Origin: Planctomycetota bacterium
GTDB lineage: Bacteria > Planctomycetota > J058 > JAJDCQ01
Direction of reading: 5' to 3'
DNA length: 64,000 nucleotides
Assembly: GCA_029260755.1 (NCBI GenBank)
Contig: JAJDCQ010000110.1
Coordinates: 1-64,000, forward strand
The notes under the pieces are model-generated. The model did no database searches. It saw only the letters and a program-made list of their open reading frames with translations, and was not told where the DNA came from. Below, piece by piece: positions 8,717 through 18,025 of the stretch. The position numbers and the translations under genes were made by a program. Each line of letters begins with the position of its first letter. Within the stretch, counting starts at the first letter, position 1.

Positions 8717-10783
8717 ATGTTGAAGCGAGCCTCGCGCGCGCCGGTCATCACCGGCGCCGCCATCATCGTCATTGCTGCCGTTCCATTGGTCGGCTGCTCG
8801 AAGGGTCGGAGCCGCAGCGGCGCCGTCCGCTCGAGCGGCGCCGTCACCGCCGCCGCGACGAGCAGCACCTCGGGTCCCGGCGCCGGCACCGCCGGCAGCA
8901 CCGCCGGCAGCACCGGCGGCACGACGGGCAGCTCGGGTGGCTCGGGAAGCACCGCGCCCGGCACGCCGAGCAGCACGCCCGGCTCGACCCCCGGCGGCAC
9001 GCCCGGCTCGACGCCGAGCAGCACGCCCAGCTCGACTCCGCCGGCGCCCCCCGCGCCGAGCACTCCCCCCGCGCCGACCACGCCGGCGCCGGGCAGCCCG
9101 ATCACCGATCTCGACGGCCCCGTCATCACGATCACCTCGCCCGCCCGCGGCGAGTTCGTGAGCGGCGTCACCGCGACGGTCACCGGCAACGTCCAGGACG
9201 CGACCGGCGTCGCCCTGATGACGGTGAACAACCTCGTCGTCGCCGTCGACCCGACCACGGGCGACTTCACCCACACGGCCTCGCTCGAGGTCGGCATGAA
9301 CACCCTCGCGTTCCGCGCGGCCGACGTCCTCGGCAACTCGAGCGACATCGCCCTCTCGGTCCTCGCCGGCGAGTTCCGGCCGCTCGGCGAGAAGGTCGAG
9401 GACGCGCTCGTCGCCCGGATCAACGAGCCGGTATTCGACACGCTCGAGCCGCTGATCGCGTCGCAGGTGACGGGCGCCCAGATGAGCGCGCTCGTCCTCG
9501 CGCAGAACCCGCTCTTCCAGCGCCGATTCCAGCTCTTCGGGATCACCCTCGCGGACATCACCGTGAGCGCGACCCACGCGAACTTCGGCAACCCGACGAT
9601 CGACCTCGACCCGACCAGCGCCGGCCTCGAGACCACCGTCGTGATCCCGAACGTCGACATCGGCCTCCAGGCGCGCAACACCGCCGGGATCCGGTTCACC
9701 CTCAACGGCGGCATGACGGCCGACTCGATCGACGTCGGCGCGACGGCGAACATCGCGGTCGCCGCCGGTCAGTACACCCTCGACGTGACGAACGTCGACG
9801 TGACGCTGCAGAACTTCAACTGGGACATCCGCGGGCTGCCCGGCTTCATCGAGCGCCTCCTCCGCGGCGTCCTCCGCGGTCAGATCGAGAGCCTCGCCGA
9901 GGACCTCATCCGCAACGACCTTCCGGCGGCCGCCAACTCGGCCCTCCAGAGCATCACGCAGCCGCAGCAGTTCAACGCGCTCGGCACGACGATCACGGCC
10001 GAGTTCGAGCCGACCGCGATCGACTTCGACGACGACGGCGCGACGATCGTGGTCGACGCGAACGTCACCGTGCCGCCCGGCCCGAACGCGTTCGCCGCGC
10101 CCGGCAGCCTCAAGACGAGCAGCCTGCGTCCGAGCCTGCCGACCACGCCCGGCATCAGCTTCAGCATCAACGACGACCTCGCCAACCGGATCACGCACGC
10201 GGCGTGGCGGGCCGGCATGATGGACGTCGCCGTCGACGGGAGTCAGCTCCCGAGCGCGGCCGGTGGGGCGCTCGGCCTCAACTCGACCGTCCTCGCGTTC
10301 CTCTTCCCGCAGCTCATCGGGCAGATCCCGTTCGGCCAGAACGTCGAGCTGCGCCTGACGCCGATGCTCCCGCCGGTCGCGAAGGTGACGGGCAGCCCGG
10401 ACCTCGTCGAGCTCCAGCTCGGCGACATGCTGATCGACTTCTACGTCGACGACGGCCAGGGCGGCCAGATCCACGTGCTCCAGGTGGCGATCCAGCTCGC
10501 CGCCGGCGCGACCCCGCTCCTCAACAACAACGTCGTCACCGTGGCGGTCGTCGGAACGCCGACGCTGGTCGCGGACATCGTCCTCGAGCCGGTCGCCGAC
10601 CTCGACGACGCGGCGGTCGAGAACTTCCTCCGCTTCATCGTCCCGCCCGCGATCCAGATCGGCGCGACGCTGTGGTCGGGCGCCCCGATCCCGGCCCTGC
10701 CCGGCGTGACGCTCAGCAACGTCGCGATCCACCAGGACGGCTCGAGCGGCGACTTCATCACGCTCGAGGGCGACATCCGCTAG
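8717..10783 (+). CDS. lipoprotein with Ig-like domain and predicted TULIP (BPI/LBP-like) lipid-binding region
   Basis: A 688-residue lipoprotein. The lipobox LVGC gives acylated C27. A Ser/Thr/Gly/Pro-rich linker follows (30-133) with tandem GSTPSSTP-like repeats, then an Ig-like domain (134-225; VITITSPARGEFVSGVTATV). The remaining 460 residues have blocks reminiscent of BPI/LBP/PLTP proteins: a long helix after GLPGFIERLLRGVLRG, then GISFSINDDLANRITHAAWR AGMMD, then two beta-rich halves. In animals such proteins are boomerang-shaped lipid carriers. A bacterial surface homologue could carry lipids between membranes. The leader has a sigma70-type promoter and hairpin. The TULIP call rests on motif memory and layout, not a search. 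Confidence 0.65.
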   Translation: MLKRASRAPVITGAAIIVIAAVPLVGCSKGRSRSGAVRSSGAVTAAATSSTSGPGAGTAGSTAGSTGGTTGSSGGSGSTAPGTPSSTPGSTPGGTPGSTPSSTPSSTPPAPPAPSTPPAPTTPAPGSPITDLDGPVITITSPARGEFVSGVTATVTGNVQDATGVALMTVNNLVVAVDPTTGDFTHTASLEVGMNTLAFRAADVLGNSSDIALSVLAGEFRPLGEKVEDALVARINEPVFDTLEPLIASQVTGAQMSALVLAQNPLFQRRFQLFGITLADITVSATHANFGNPTIDLDPTSAGLETTVVIPNVDIGLQARNTAGIRFTLNGGMTADSIDVGATANIAVAAGQYTLDVTNVDVTLQNFNWDIRGLPGFIERLLRGVLRGQIESLAEDLIRNDLPAAANSALQSITQPQQFNALGTTITAEFEPTAIDFDDDGATIVVDANVTVPPGPNAFAAPGSLKTSSLRPSLPTTPGISFSINDDLANRITHAAWRAGMMDVAVDGSQLPSAAGGALGLNSTVLAFLFPQLIGQIPFGQNVELRLTPMLPPVAKVTGSPDLVELQLGDMLIDFYVDDGQGGQIHVLQVAIQLAAGATPLLNNNVVTVAVVGTPTLVADIVLEPVADLDDAAVENFLRFIVPPAIQIGATLWSGAPIPALPGVTLSNVAIHQDGSSGDFITLEGDIR

Positions 10784-10922
10784 TCGTCCCGACGCACGAC
10801 GGACGGTGAGCACCGCGAGCGCCTGGCGAGAGCCGGGCGCTCGTTCTCATTGCGGACGTCGCGTTCCCGGACAGCAGCTCGCGCGACGGTGCGCGACCCT
10901 CGACGAATCGCAATCCGCGTCG

Positions 10923-10985
10923 TCCGCGCAATCCGCGGTTCCCACTCGCTTCGCGCCGGGAGAACGAAACCGCGGATTGCGCGGA
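10923..10985. repeat. intergenic fold-back repeat (CGCGGATTGCG type)
   Basis: Perfect 18-bp inverted arms at 10923-10940 and 10968-10985, with a 27-nt spacer. The unit CGCGGATTGCG is also tandemly repeated just outside each arm (10909-10919 and 10982-10992). It fills the 298-base gap 10784-11081 between convergent genes, in which I see no gene. It may also act as a terminator. Confidence 0.7.
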
Positions 10986-11081
10986 TTGCGCGGAGTGTCC
11001 CGGTCGGCGCCAGTCACCGCCGCACTTCAGGCCTCGGCGTTCCCAGCGCAAGCTCGCGCAGAGAACGATCGACGAAGCCGC

Positions 11082-12587
11082 TCACCGCTCGCCGAGCAGG
11101 ACGATCAGGAACGCGAGGCCCGCGCCGACGAGCAGCGCGACCGCGGCGACCGCGACGTAGGTCGCCGCCGACAGCCGCGGGATCTCGTCCGCCGGTGGCG
11201 GCGCGGGCGGCGGCGGGGGCGGCGGACCGACGGCGACGACCGCGACCGGGATCGTCGGCGGAGGATCGACCGCCGGCGCGCCGGCGCCGGCGCCCCCGGG
11301 TGAGGGCGGCGGAGGCGGCGGCGAGGTCGGAACGACGATCGGGGCCGCGCCGAGCGGGCCGAACGGATCGTGGCTCGACGCGACGACGGGCACCAGCGGG
11401 AGCGGTCCGGGGCCGATCCCGCCGCCCTGCGGCGCGGGCGCCGACTCGTCGTCGGGGTCGGCCGGCGGGAACCAGGGCGCCACCGGGTCGTCGCCGAGCC
11501 ACGCCTCGAGCCCTCGGGCGAGCTCCTCGAGGTCGCCGGGGCGGCCGGAGCGCTCCGCCGACAGGGTGCGCGCGAGCGTTCGACGCAGCTCATCGTCGAC
11601 CTGCTCGGGGAGGAGCGCCTCGAGGTCGAGCGACCGCTCGCCCTCGGCCGCGCATCCGTTCCCGTCGTCGGGAGGCGTCCCGCCGAGGAGCTCGACGAGG
11701 GTGGCGCCGAGGGCGTAGACGTCGGCCGTCGGGCCGACCGACGCGAGGTCGCCTTCGAGGATCTCTGGCGCCGCGTAGGGCGGGGCGGCGAGCTCGGAGA
11801 CGGCCGGCGCGGAGAGGAGGCGGATCGCGCCGGCCGTGCCGATCTCGGTGACGACGACGGCGCCGCCGGGCGAGACGAGGAGCCGGTCGGGCGAGAGGGC
11901 GAGATGACTCACGCCGTGGACGTGCGCCTCGCCGAGGGCCCGGGCGGCGTCGGCGACGAGCCGGACGGCGAGACGCGGCGAGAGCTCGTCGGCCGCATCC
12001 CGGAGGCTCGTTCCGCGCCGGCGCTCCCAGGCGAGGACGAGGGCGCACTCCGGCTCGGCGACGACCGTCGCGACCAGGTTCTCGGCGATGCTGGCCCCCG
12101 CGACCCGGCCGAGGGCGGCGCCGAGCTCGCGGAGCGCGTCGGCCATCCCGGACTCGGGCATCTCCTCGAGCCTGACGATGCGCGCGGATGCCGGTCGTCG
12201 ATCGTCGAGGGTGGCCTCCCAGAGCTCGCCGACCGCGTCGGTCGCGACGAGTCGATCGAGCCGTACCGGTCCGAACCGCGGCCGGTCGTCGTCGGGATCG
12301 GCGGGCGAGATCGCCGCGCCGCCCAGCCCGGGAGGCGGGCCGTCGTCGACCTCGGAGGCCGGCGAGCCGACGTGCTCCTGCGGATCGATGTCCCCGGCGG
12401 CGAGGTCGGCCTCGGACTCCAGCCCCTCGGGCTCCAGCCCCTCGGACTCCAGCCCCTCGGGCTCCGACTCGGCCGCGCTCTCCGACTCGGCCTCGGCGTC
12501 GATGTCGTCGTCCGAACCGGCGCCCTCGACCGGAGCGTCCGCTCCGTCGTCGCGCGCATCGCCCACCTCGTCGGGTGTCTCACTCAC
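11082..12587 (-). CDS. membrane-anchored pseudokinase (degenerate Ser/Thr kinase)
   Basis: A 501-residue protein with a Glu/Asp-rich head holding four tandem EPEGLES repeats, a degenerate Hanks-type kinase fold (about 100-370), a Pro-rich linker and one C-terminal membrane helix. The fold keeps VYALGATLVELL and an APE-like PPYAAPE, but the catalytic loop HRDLKPxN reads HLALSPDR, so Asp, Lys and Asn are all lost. DFG reads TEIG, and the glycine loop is absent. It should bind rather than phosphorylate. I chose the GTG at 12587 (SETPDEV). A GTG at 12605 is equally possible, and neither has a good ribosome-binding site. It is divergent from the MMPL gene. Confidence 0.8.
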   Translation of the reverse strand: MSETPDEVGDARDDGADAPVEGAGSDDDIDAEAESESAAESEPEGLESEGLEPEGLESEADLAAGDIDPQEHVGSPASEVDDGPPPGLGGAAISPADPDDDRPRFGPVRLDRLVATDAVGELWEATLDDRRPASARIVRLEEMPESGMADALRELGAALGRVAGASIAENLVATVVAEPECALVLAWERRRGTSLRDAADELSPRLAVRLVADAARALGEAHVHGVSHLALSPDRLLVSPGGAVVVTEIGTAGAIRLLSAPAVSELAAPPYAAPEILEGDLASVGPTADVYALGATLVELLGGTPPDDGNGCAAEGERSLDLEALLPEQVDDELRRTLARTLSAERSGRPGDLEELARGLEAWLGDDPVAPWFPPADPDDESAPAPQGGGIGPGPLPLVPVVASSHDPFGPLGAAPIVVPTSPPPPPPSPGGAGAGAPAVDPPPTIPVAVVAVGPPPPPPPAPPPADEIPRLSAATYVAVAAVALLVGAGLAFLIVLLGER

Positions 12588-12653
12588 TCCGCGCCGATCA
12601 TACACCGCCCTCGGGCCGCGGGGCGACCGAGCGCCGCTCCGGACGGATTCGAG

Positions 12654-12659
12654 TAGGAT
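12654..12659 (+). promoter_or_regulatory. -10 element of a probable leaderless promoter
   Basis: TAGGAT ends 8 nt before the ATG at 12668, and there is no ribosome-binding site between them. The spacing places the transcription start at or next to the start codon. Confidence 0.4.
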
Positions 12660-12667
12660 GCCGCCCC

Positions 12668-15067
12668 ATGGCCGCCAACCTCGTCGAGCCCGACACGCCC
12701 CTCTCGCACGTGTGCGATCTGCCGGTGCGCTGGCCGAAGGCGACCCTCGCGATCCTCCTGACGATCGCCTGCATCACGGGGACCGGCCTCTTCCGGATCT
12801 CCTTCGACCCGTCGACCGAGAAGGTCTTCCCCGACGGCCATCCCGCGGTCCTCACCTACCAGAGCTTCCGGGACACGTTCGGCGGCGACGAGGCGATCTT
12901 CATCTCGGTCCACGCCCCGGTCGGCGACCGCGACGTCTTCACGCCGCGGACGCTCGGGTTGTGCCGCGACCTCGCCCGCGAGCTCGTCGCCGAGATCGAC
13001 GGGGTCGAGCAGGCGTTCTCGCTCGCGGGCGTCCCGTTCCTGCGGTTCAACCCGCTCAACCCGCTCGCCGGCCCGACGCTCGCGCCGGGCCTGCCCGACG
13101 ACCTCGACCAGGTGACGCCGGAAGCGCTCGAGCTCTGGCGCGACGAGGTGCTCGAGACGCCGTTCGTCGACCGGAACCTCGTCTCGAGGGACCGCCGCGC
13201 CACGATGGTCGTCGTGATCCTCGACTCGGCGCGGGTGCGCGGCGCCGCGGGCGCCATCGAGAACAAGCGGATCTGCTTCGAGATCAAGAGCCGCGTCCAC
13301 GCGATCAAGGTGAAGGGCTGGGACACCCATCTGGTCGGGAGCCCGATCATCAAGGCGGAGATCATGGAGGCGATCCGCCTCGACATGATCACGTTCACCG
13401 CCCCGCTCGTCCTCGTCGCGCTCCTCGCCGCGGCGATGCTGCTGCGGTCCTGGCGCGGGATGTTCCTGGTCGCCGGCGTCCTGGTCGTGAGCGTCGAGCT
13501 CACCCTCGGGACGATCGGCCTGCTCGGGATGCCGCTCGACTCGATGACGAGCCTCATTCCGCCGCTCATCCTGGTGATCGGCGTCGCCGACAGCCTCCAT
13601 CTCCTCGTCGAGCAGCAGGCCGTCGCCGCCCGGCTCGGCCCGGTCGCCGACGGCCCGACGACCACCCGCGAGGCGCTCCGGCACATCTTCGTGCCGTGCC
13701 TCCTCACGAGCGTCACGACCTCGATCGGCTTCGCGTCGCTCCTGGTCTCCGACATCCCGCCGATCCGGCGCTTCGGCGCGGCGGCGGCGATCAGCGCACT
13801 CGTCGCGTTCGCCGTCACAATGATGCTGATCCCGGCCGCCTGCTCGCTCCTCTCCTCGCCGCGCCCGCTCTCCCGGAAGGCGGTCCGGGCGGACCGCCTC
13901 GCCGATGCGGTCGTGCGCTACCCGCGCCTCTCGCTCTGCGCCAGCGTCGCGATCTTCCTCACCGCCGCGGCCGGCTTCTTCCTCGTCGAGGCGGACACCA
14001 ACTTCATCGCCTACTTCCCGAAGGAGTCGCGGATCCGCCGCGACTCCCGCGCGATGCTCGAGGCCGGCTTCAACGGCATCGCGCCGGTCGAGATGATCGT
14101 GGTCGGGGCGCCCGGCGACGCCCGCCGTCCCGAGGTGATCGCCGCCGTCTACGCGTTCGAGCGGGCGCTCGAGAAGGAGAGCCCGATCGTCGATCAGGCG
14201 CTCTCGGCCGTCGACATCGTCCACGCCTCGCTCGGCGTGATCGAGGGCACGCCGCGCCTCCCGAGCTCCGAGGAGGAGGTCCGCCGCCTCGAGGCGCTCC
14301 TGCTCCGCCTCTCGACCGGGCAGCTCCCGATGGAGCGCCTCATCAGTCCACCGACCCACCCGAATCACCCGGGCGAGGAGTGGATCCGCGTCTCGGTCCG
14401 GGCGAACCGCTCGAGCAGCCGCCAGATGACGAGCCTCATCGAGGTCGCCGAGCGCCTCGAGAAGGAGCACCTCATCCCGGCGGGTCTGACCGTCATCCCG
14501 ACGGGCACGTCGATCGTCTTCGGCAAGACGGCGAACGTGATCATGAAGGGCCAGATCGAGAGCTTCCTCTGGGCGTTCATCAGCATCACGGTGATCCTCG
14601 CGATCGCCCTGCGCTCGATCCGTCTCGGTCTCCTCTCGATCCTGCCGAACATCTTCCCGATCGCGATCCTCGTCGGGACGATGGGCTACCTCGGGATCGC
14701 CCTCGACTCGTTCAACTCGATGGTCGCGAGCATCGCGATCGGCATCGCGGTCGACGACACGATCCACGTCCTGAGCGGCTTCAAGCGCTTCTCGCGCGTC
14801 CTGCCGCATCGCGCGGCCGTCCGCGAGACGATCGCCCACGAGGGCGCCGCCCTGCGGGCGACCTCGACGGTGCTGTTCCTCGGCTTCGCCTGCCTCCTCC
14901 TGGCCACCTTCCAGCCGACGAAGCAGTTCGGGTTCCTGACGTCGGTCTGCATCGTCGCGGCGCTCTTCGGCGACCTCGTCATCCTCCCGGCGATCCTCCT
15001 CATCGTCCCCTGGCCCGGCCCCGACCACCCCGGCGAGTCGCCGGACGGCCCCGCCGCCGCGCTGTGA
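12668..15067 (+). CDS. MMPL/RND-family transporter
   Basis: A 799-residue RND-superfamily exporter with the duplicated layout: helix 1 at about 27-47, a large outer loop, helices 2-6 at about 235-405, a second copy starting near 420, and helices 8-12 at about 630-790. GVADSLHLLVEQQ in the first half and GIAVDDTIHVLSGF in the second are the paired helix-4-like segments with the charged residues used for proton coupling in this family. Members export lipids, hopanoids or small hydrophobics. Its stop overlaps the GTG of a downstream ABC-class ATPase by 4 nt, which is unexpected because RND pumps use the proton gradient and need no ATPase. Confidence 0.9.
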   Translation: MAANLVEPDTPLSHVCDLPVRWPKATLAILLTIACITGTGLFRISFDPSTEKVFPDGHPAVLTYQSFRDTFGGDEAIFISVHAPVGDRDVFTPRTLGLCRDLARELVAEIDGVEQAFSLAGVPFLRFNPLNPLAGPTLAPGLPDDLDQVTPEALELWRDEVLETPFVDRNLVSRDRRATMVVVILDSARVRGAAGAIENKRICFEIKSRVHAIKVKGWDTHLVGSPIIKAEIMEAIRLDMITFTAPLVLVALLAAAMLLRSWRGMFLVAGVLVVSVELTLGTIGLLGMPLDSMTSLIPPLILVIGVADSLHLLVEQQAVAARLGPVADGPTTTREALRHIFVPCLLTSVTTSIGFASLLVSDIPPIRRFGAAAAISALVAFAVTMMLIPAACSLLSSPRPLSRKAVRADRLADAVVRYPRLSLCASVAIFLTAAAGFFLVEADTNFIAYFPKESRIRRDSRAMLEAGFNGIAPVEMIVVGAPGDARRPEVIAAVYAFERALEKESPIVDQALSAVDIVHASLGVIEGTPRLPSSEEEVRRLEALLLRLSTGQLPMERLISPPTHPNHPGEEWIRVSVRANRSSSRQMTSLIEVAERLEKEHLIPAGLTVIPTGTSIVFGKTANVIMKGQIESFLWAFISITVILAIALRSIRLGLLSILPNIFPIAILVGTMGYLGIALDSFNSMVASIAIGIAVDDTIHVLSGFKRFSRVLPHRAAVRETIAHEGAALRATSTVLFLGFACLLLATFQPTKQFGFLTSVCIVAALFGDLVILPAILLIVPWPGPDHPGESPDGPAAAL

Positions 15068-16827
15068 GGCGGCTCCTCTCGATCCTCGACCGGATCGACG
15101 GCCGCGGCTACGGCGCCTACAAGGACCTCCGCGGCCGCTACGAGATGCCGCTGGCGACCGGCGACTCCGACCGCGTCGTCTTCGACCTCCACGTCGATCA
15201 CGTCCAGGGCGACCCGTTCGCCGCCCCCTCGCGCATCGCGATCGTCGTGCCGCCGGACGAGGCGGGCCTGCCCGGACACCTCCTCGCCCCGCGTTCCCGT
15301 CGGATCGCCACGGCCGACGCGATCGGGCGCCGGATCGCCGCGACGATCCCCGCCGTCTGTCGCGGCGGAGGCCGCGGCTCGGGCAAGAGCGGTCGGGTCT
15401 CGATCGACCCGGCTGGCCAGGAGATCCTCCAGCGCACCCGGTGCGTCGTCTCCGAGGACGGCGAGATCGAGGTTCGTCTCGAGGTCGGCCTCCCGGCGGC
15501 CGGACGGCGCGTCCTGGCGCGGGAGGCGGAGGCGATCCTCGCGGTCGAGCTGCCCGACCTCGTCGATCGCGCCCTCCTCGCGGACGCCCACGACCTGGCC
15601 GAGCTCGCCCGATACGCCGACGCGGCCGAGGACGCCGCCGCCCTCCGCGACGCCCTGCCGGAGCTCGGTCTCTGCGCGTTCGTCGCCGAGGGCGCGATCC
15701 TGCCGCGCCGGAGCGGCGTCGACGACCGGCCGCTGTCGGATGGGATCCCGTTCGGCCCGGTGCCCGGGTCGCTCGCCGTCTCGGTGGAGCTGCCTCACGC
15801 CGGCCGCGTGCGCGGCCTCGGCCTGCCCCGCGGCGTCACCCTGATCGTCGGCGGCGGCTACCACGGCAAGTCGACGTTGCTCGAGGCGATCGCCCGCGGC
15901 GTCTACGACCACGTGCCTGGCGACGGGCGCGAGCTGGTCGTGACGGCCCCGCGCGCGATGGCCGTCCGGGCCGAGGACGGTCGGCGGATCGAGAAGGTCG
16001 GGATCGACGCGTTCATCGACGGGCTGCCGAGCGGCGCCGACACGAGGGTCTTCTCGACCGATCGGGCGAGCGGCAGCACGAGCCAGGCGGCCGCGATCGC
16101 CGAGGCGCTCGAGGTCGGCTGCGACCTGCTCCTGATCGACGAGGACACGAGCGCGAGCAACTTCCTCGTCCGCGACCACCGGATGCAGCTCCTCGTCAGG
16201 CCCGACCGCGAACCGATCTCGCCGTTCGTCGATCGCGTCGGGCAGCTCCACGGCCAGCTCGGCGTCTCCACGATCCTCGTCGCGGGAGGCTCGGGCGACT
16301 TCTTCGAGCCGGCCGACCGGGTGATCCAGATGGACGGCTACCGGCCGGTCGACGTGACCGACCGGGTCGCCGAGATCGTCCGCGACGTGCCGAGCCGGCG
16401 CCGGCGCGAGGCGGACGACGGGGCGCTCACCGTCCGCCGTCGCCGTCCGATCGCGGCGAGCATCGACCCGACCCCGACGCGGCGGCGAGGACGCGGCGGC
16501 GCGCCCCGCGACCGGGTCCGCGCCCGCGCGACCCGCGCGATCCAGCTCGGCGACGAGGAGATCGACATCGCGCTCCTGAGCCAGATCGTCGACCCGAGCC
16601 AGACCCGGACGATCGGCGACGCCCTCGTCCTGATCCACCGCCGCCTCGCCGACGGCCGGCGCGACCTGCGGATGGTGATCGACGAGCTCGAACGATTGCT
16701 CGAGGAGGAGGGCCTCGCCGCGATCGCCGAGCGAACCTTCGGCAACCGCGCCGAGACGCGAGGCGTCGACGTCGCCGCGGCCCTCAACCGCCTCCGATCG
16801 CTCCAGGTCGAGCCGATCGACGCCTGA
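15064..16827 (+). CDS. predicted ATPase of the ABC class (COG3044/PF09818 type)
   Basis: A 587-residue soluble P-loop protein of the ABC_ATPase family (structurally known from trypanosome MRB1590, an RNA-binding mitochondrial protein). The family-specific order is intact: Walker A GGGYHGKST (263-271), GVYDHVPGDGRE, AVRAEDGRRIEKV, FSTDRASGSTSQAA (signature-like), Walker B LLLIDEDTSASNF (about 352-364), DRVGQLHGQLGVSTILVAGG and SGDFFEPADRVIQM. Nucleic-acid binding is suggested for the family, but the substrate is unknown. It is translationally coupled to the MMPL exporter by a GTGA overlap. The C-terminal 110 residues, rich in Arg, appear specific to this copy or subfamily. Confidence 0.88.
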   Translation: MRRLLSILDRIDGRGYGAYKDLRGRYEMPLATGDSDRVVFDLHVDHVQGDPFAAPSRIAIVVPPDEAGLPGHLLAPRSRRIATADAIGRRIAATIPAVCRGGGRGSGKSGRVSIDPAGQEILQRTRCVVSEDGEIEVRLEVGLPAAGRRVLAREAEAILAVELPDLVDRALLADAHDLAELARYADAAEDAAALRDALPELGLCAFVAEGAILPRRSGVDDRPLSDGIPFGPVPGSLAVSVELPHAGRVRGLGLPRGVTLIVGGGYHGKSTLLEAIARGVYDHVPGDGRELVVTAPRAMAVRAEDGRRIEKVGIDAFIDGLPSGADTRVFSTDRASGSTSQAAAIAEALEVGCDLLLIDEDTSASNFLVRDHRMQLLVRPDREPISPFVDRVGQLHGQLGVSTILVAGGSGDFFEPADRVIQMDGYRPVDVTDRVAEIVRDVPSRRRREADDGALTVRRRRPIAASIDPTPTRRRGRGGAPRDRVRARATRAIQLGDEEIDIALLSQIVDPSQTRTIGDALVLIHRRLADGRRDLRMVIDELERLLEEEGLAAIAERTFGNRAETRGVDVAAALNRLRSLQVEPIDA

Positions 16828-16913
16828 TCGCGCCCGCGCCGCGCCGGCGCTTTGCGATCGATCACCCGAGGCGACATCATTCACCGGCTCGATTGCTCGA
16901 CCGACGGAGAATG

Positions 16914-17894
16914 ATGCCGTTCACCTTCTTCTGCCAACGTTGCGGGCAAGGGATCCTCGGCGACGAGCGCGCGATCGGCTCGGCGCTCGCGTGCCCGAGC
17001 TGCGGCGGCGCCCAGGTGGTCCCGCCGCCGGCGGGGGCCGGGGCTGCGCCGCCTCCGCCACCGGTACCGCCTCCGCCTCCGCCACCGCCACCGGCACAGG
17101 CACAGGCACCGCCTCCGCCACCGCCCCCGCTGTCTGCCCCGCCACCGCCTCCGTCCTCGGCGGCCGCGCCGGTGGCCGCGCCTCAGCCGCCGCAGGACCC
17201 CGGATCCGACGACGGTGAAGACGACGACGGCGACGACCCGGACGAGCGAGACGAGAGGCGCGCCCCGAAGCGCGGAGGGCGACGCAAGTCGAGTCGCATC
17301 CGCACCGGCGGGCGCTCGACCAGTCGACGCGTCGCCGCCGGCGCGGGCCGCCGCAAGAGCGGACGGACGACGACGAGCGGCCGCCGCGCCGCGGGACGCG
17401 GCGGCTACGCGCCGCGGCGATCGGGAGGCGGCAACGGCGTCCTCATCGCGGTGGCCATCGTCGTCGTCGGCGCCGCCCTGGCCGGGCTCGTCTGGGTCGC
17501 CCAGACCGGCGGCGCGCCGGCCCACGAGGTCGCCGCCCGTGACTTCGCCACCGCGTTCTGCTCGGGCGACGGCCAGACCCTCGTCGATTACTGGTACTTC
17601 CCGCCGGAGAAGCTCGCGGGAAAGTCCGAGGCGGAGGTGGCAATGATCAAGGGGATGGCGGCCGGGCTGATGTCCGGCTTCGCAGGTGCGTTCAAGGGGG
17701 CCGGCGCCCAGCTCCAGGTGATCGATGTTCGGACCGAGTCGGCGTCTGCCTCGGAAGCCCGCGTACGGGTCACCCTCCGCGATCCGGGCGGCGGCGGTCG
17801 CCCCGTGAAGGACGACGACATGAACCTGACGATGGTCCTCGTCGATGGCCGGTGGCTCATCGACATGGACCGCTCTATGGGCAAGTCCCGCTGA
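16914..17894 (+). CDS. zinc-ribbon membrane protein with C-terminal NTF2-like (DUF4878-like) domain
   Basis: A 326-residue protein with an N-terminal zinc ribbon (CQRC at 7-10 and CPSC about 20 residues later), a Pro-rich stretch with PPPPP runs (45-100), an acidic patch, an Arg/Lys/Ser-rich stretch (120-180), one membrane helix (GVLIAVAIVVVGAALAGL), and an outer alpha+beta domain of about 120 residues ending LVDGRWLIDMDRSM, typical of NTF2/DUF4878 folds. Two ATGs abut (16911 and 16914). The second has GGAG (16906-16909) at 4-nt spacing, so I chose it. Likely a membrane-tethered sensor or scaffold with its ribbon in the cytoplasm. Function unknown. Confidence 0.75.
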   Translation: MPFTFFCQRCGQGILGDERAIGSALACPSCGGAQVVPPPAGAGAAPPPPPVPPPPPPPPPAQAQAPPPPPPPLSAPPPPPSSAAAPVAAPQPPQDPGSDDGEDDDGDDPDERDERRAPKRGGRRKSSRIRTGGRSTSRRVAAGAGRRKSGRTTTSGRRAAGRGGYAPRRSGGGNGVLIAVAIVVVGAALAGLVWVAQTGGAPAHEVAARDFATAFCSGDGQTLVDYWYFPPEKLAGKSEAEVAMIKGMAAGLMSGFAGAFKGAGAQLQVIDVRTESASASEARVRVTLRDPGGGGRPVKDDDMNLTMVLVDGRWLIDMDRSMGKSR

Positions 17895-18025
17895 TTCCCA
17901 TTCGGACCCTGCTCCGGAGCCCGCGGAGCGCGGTTCTGGGACGCCGCGAAATGACCCGCCCCTCTCGCCCGTCTCTCGTTCTGGACCGTCCGCTTCACCG
18001 CGGTCCGGGAAGAGAGAGAGAGAGC

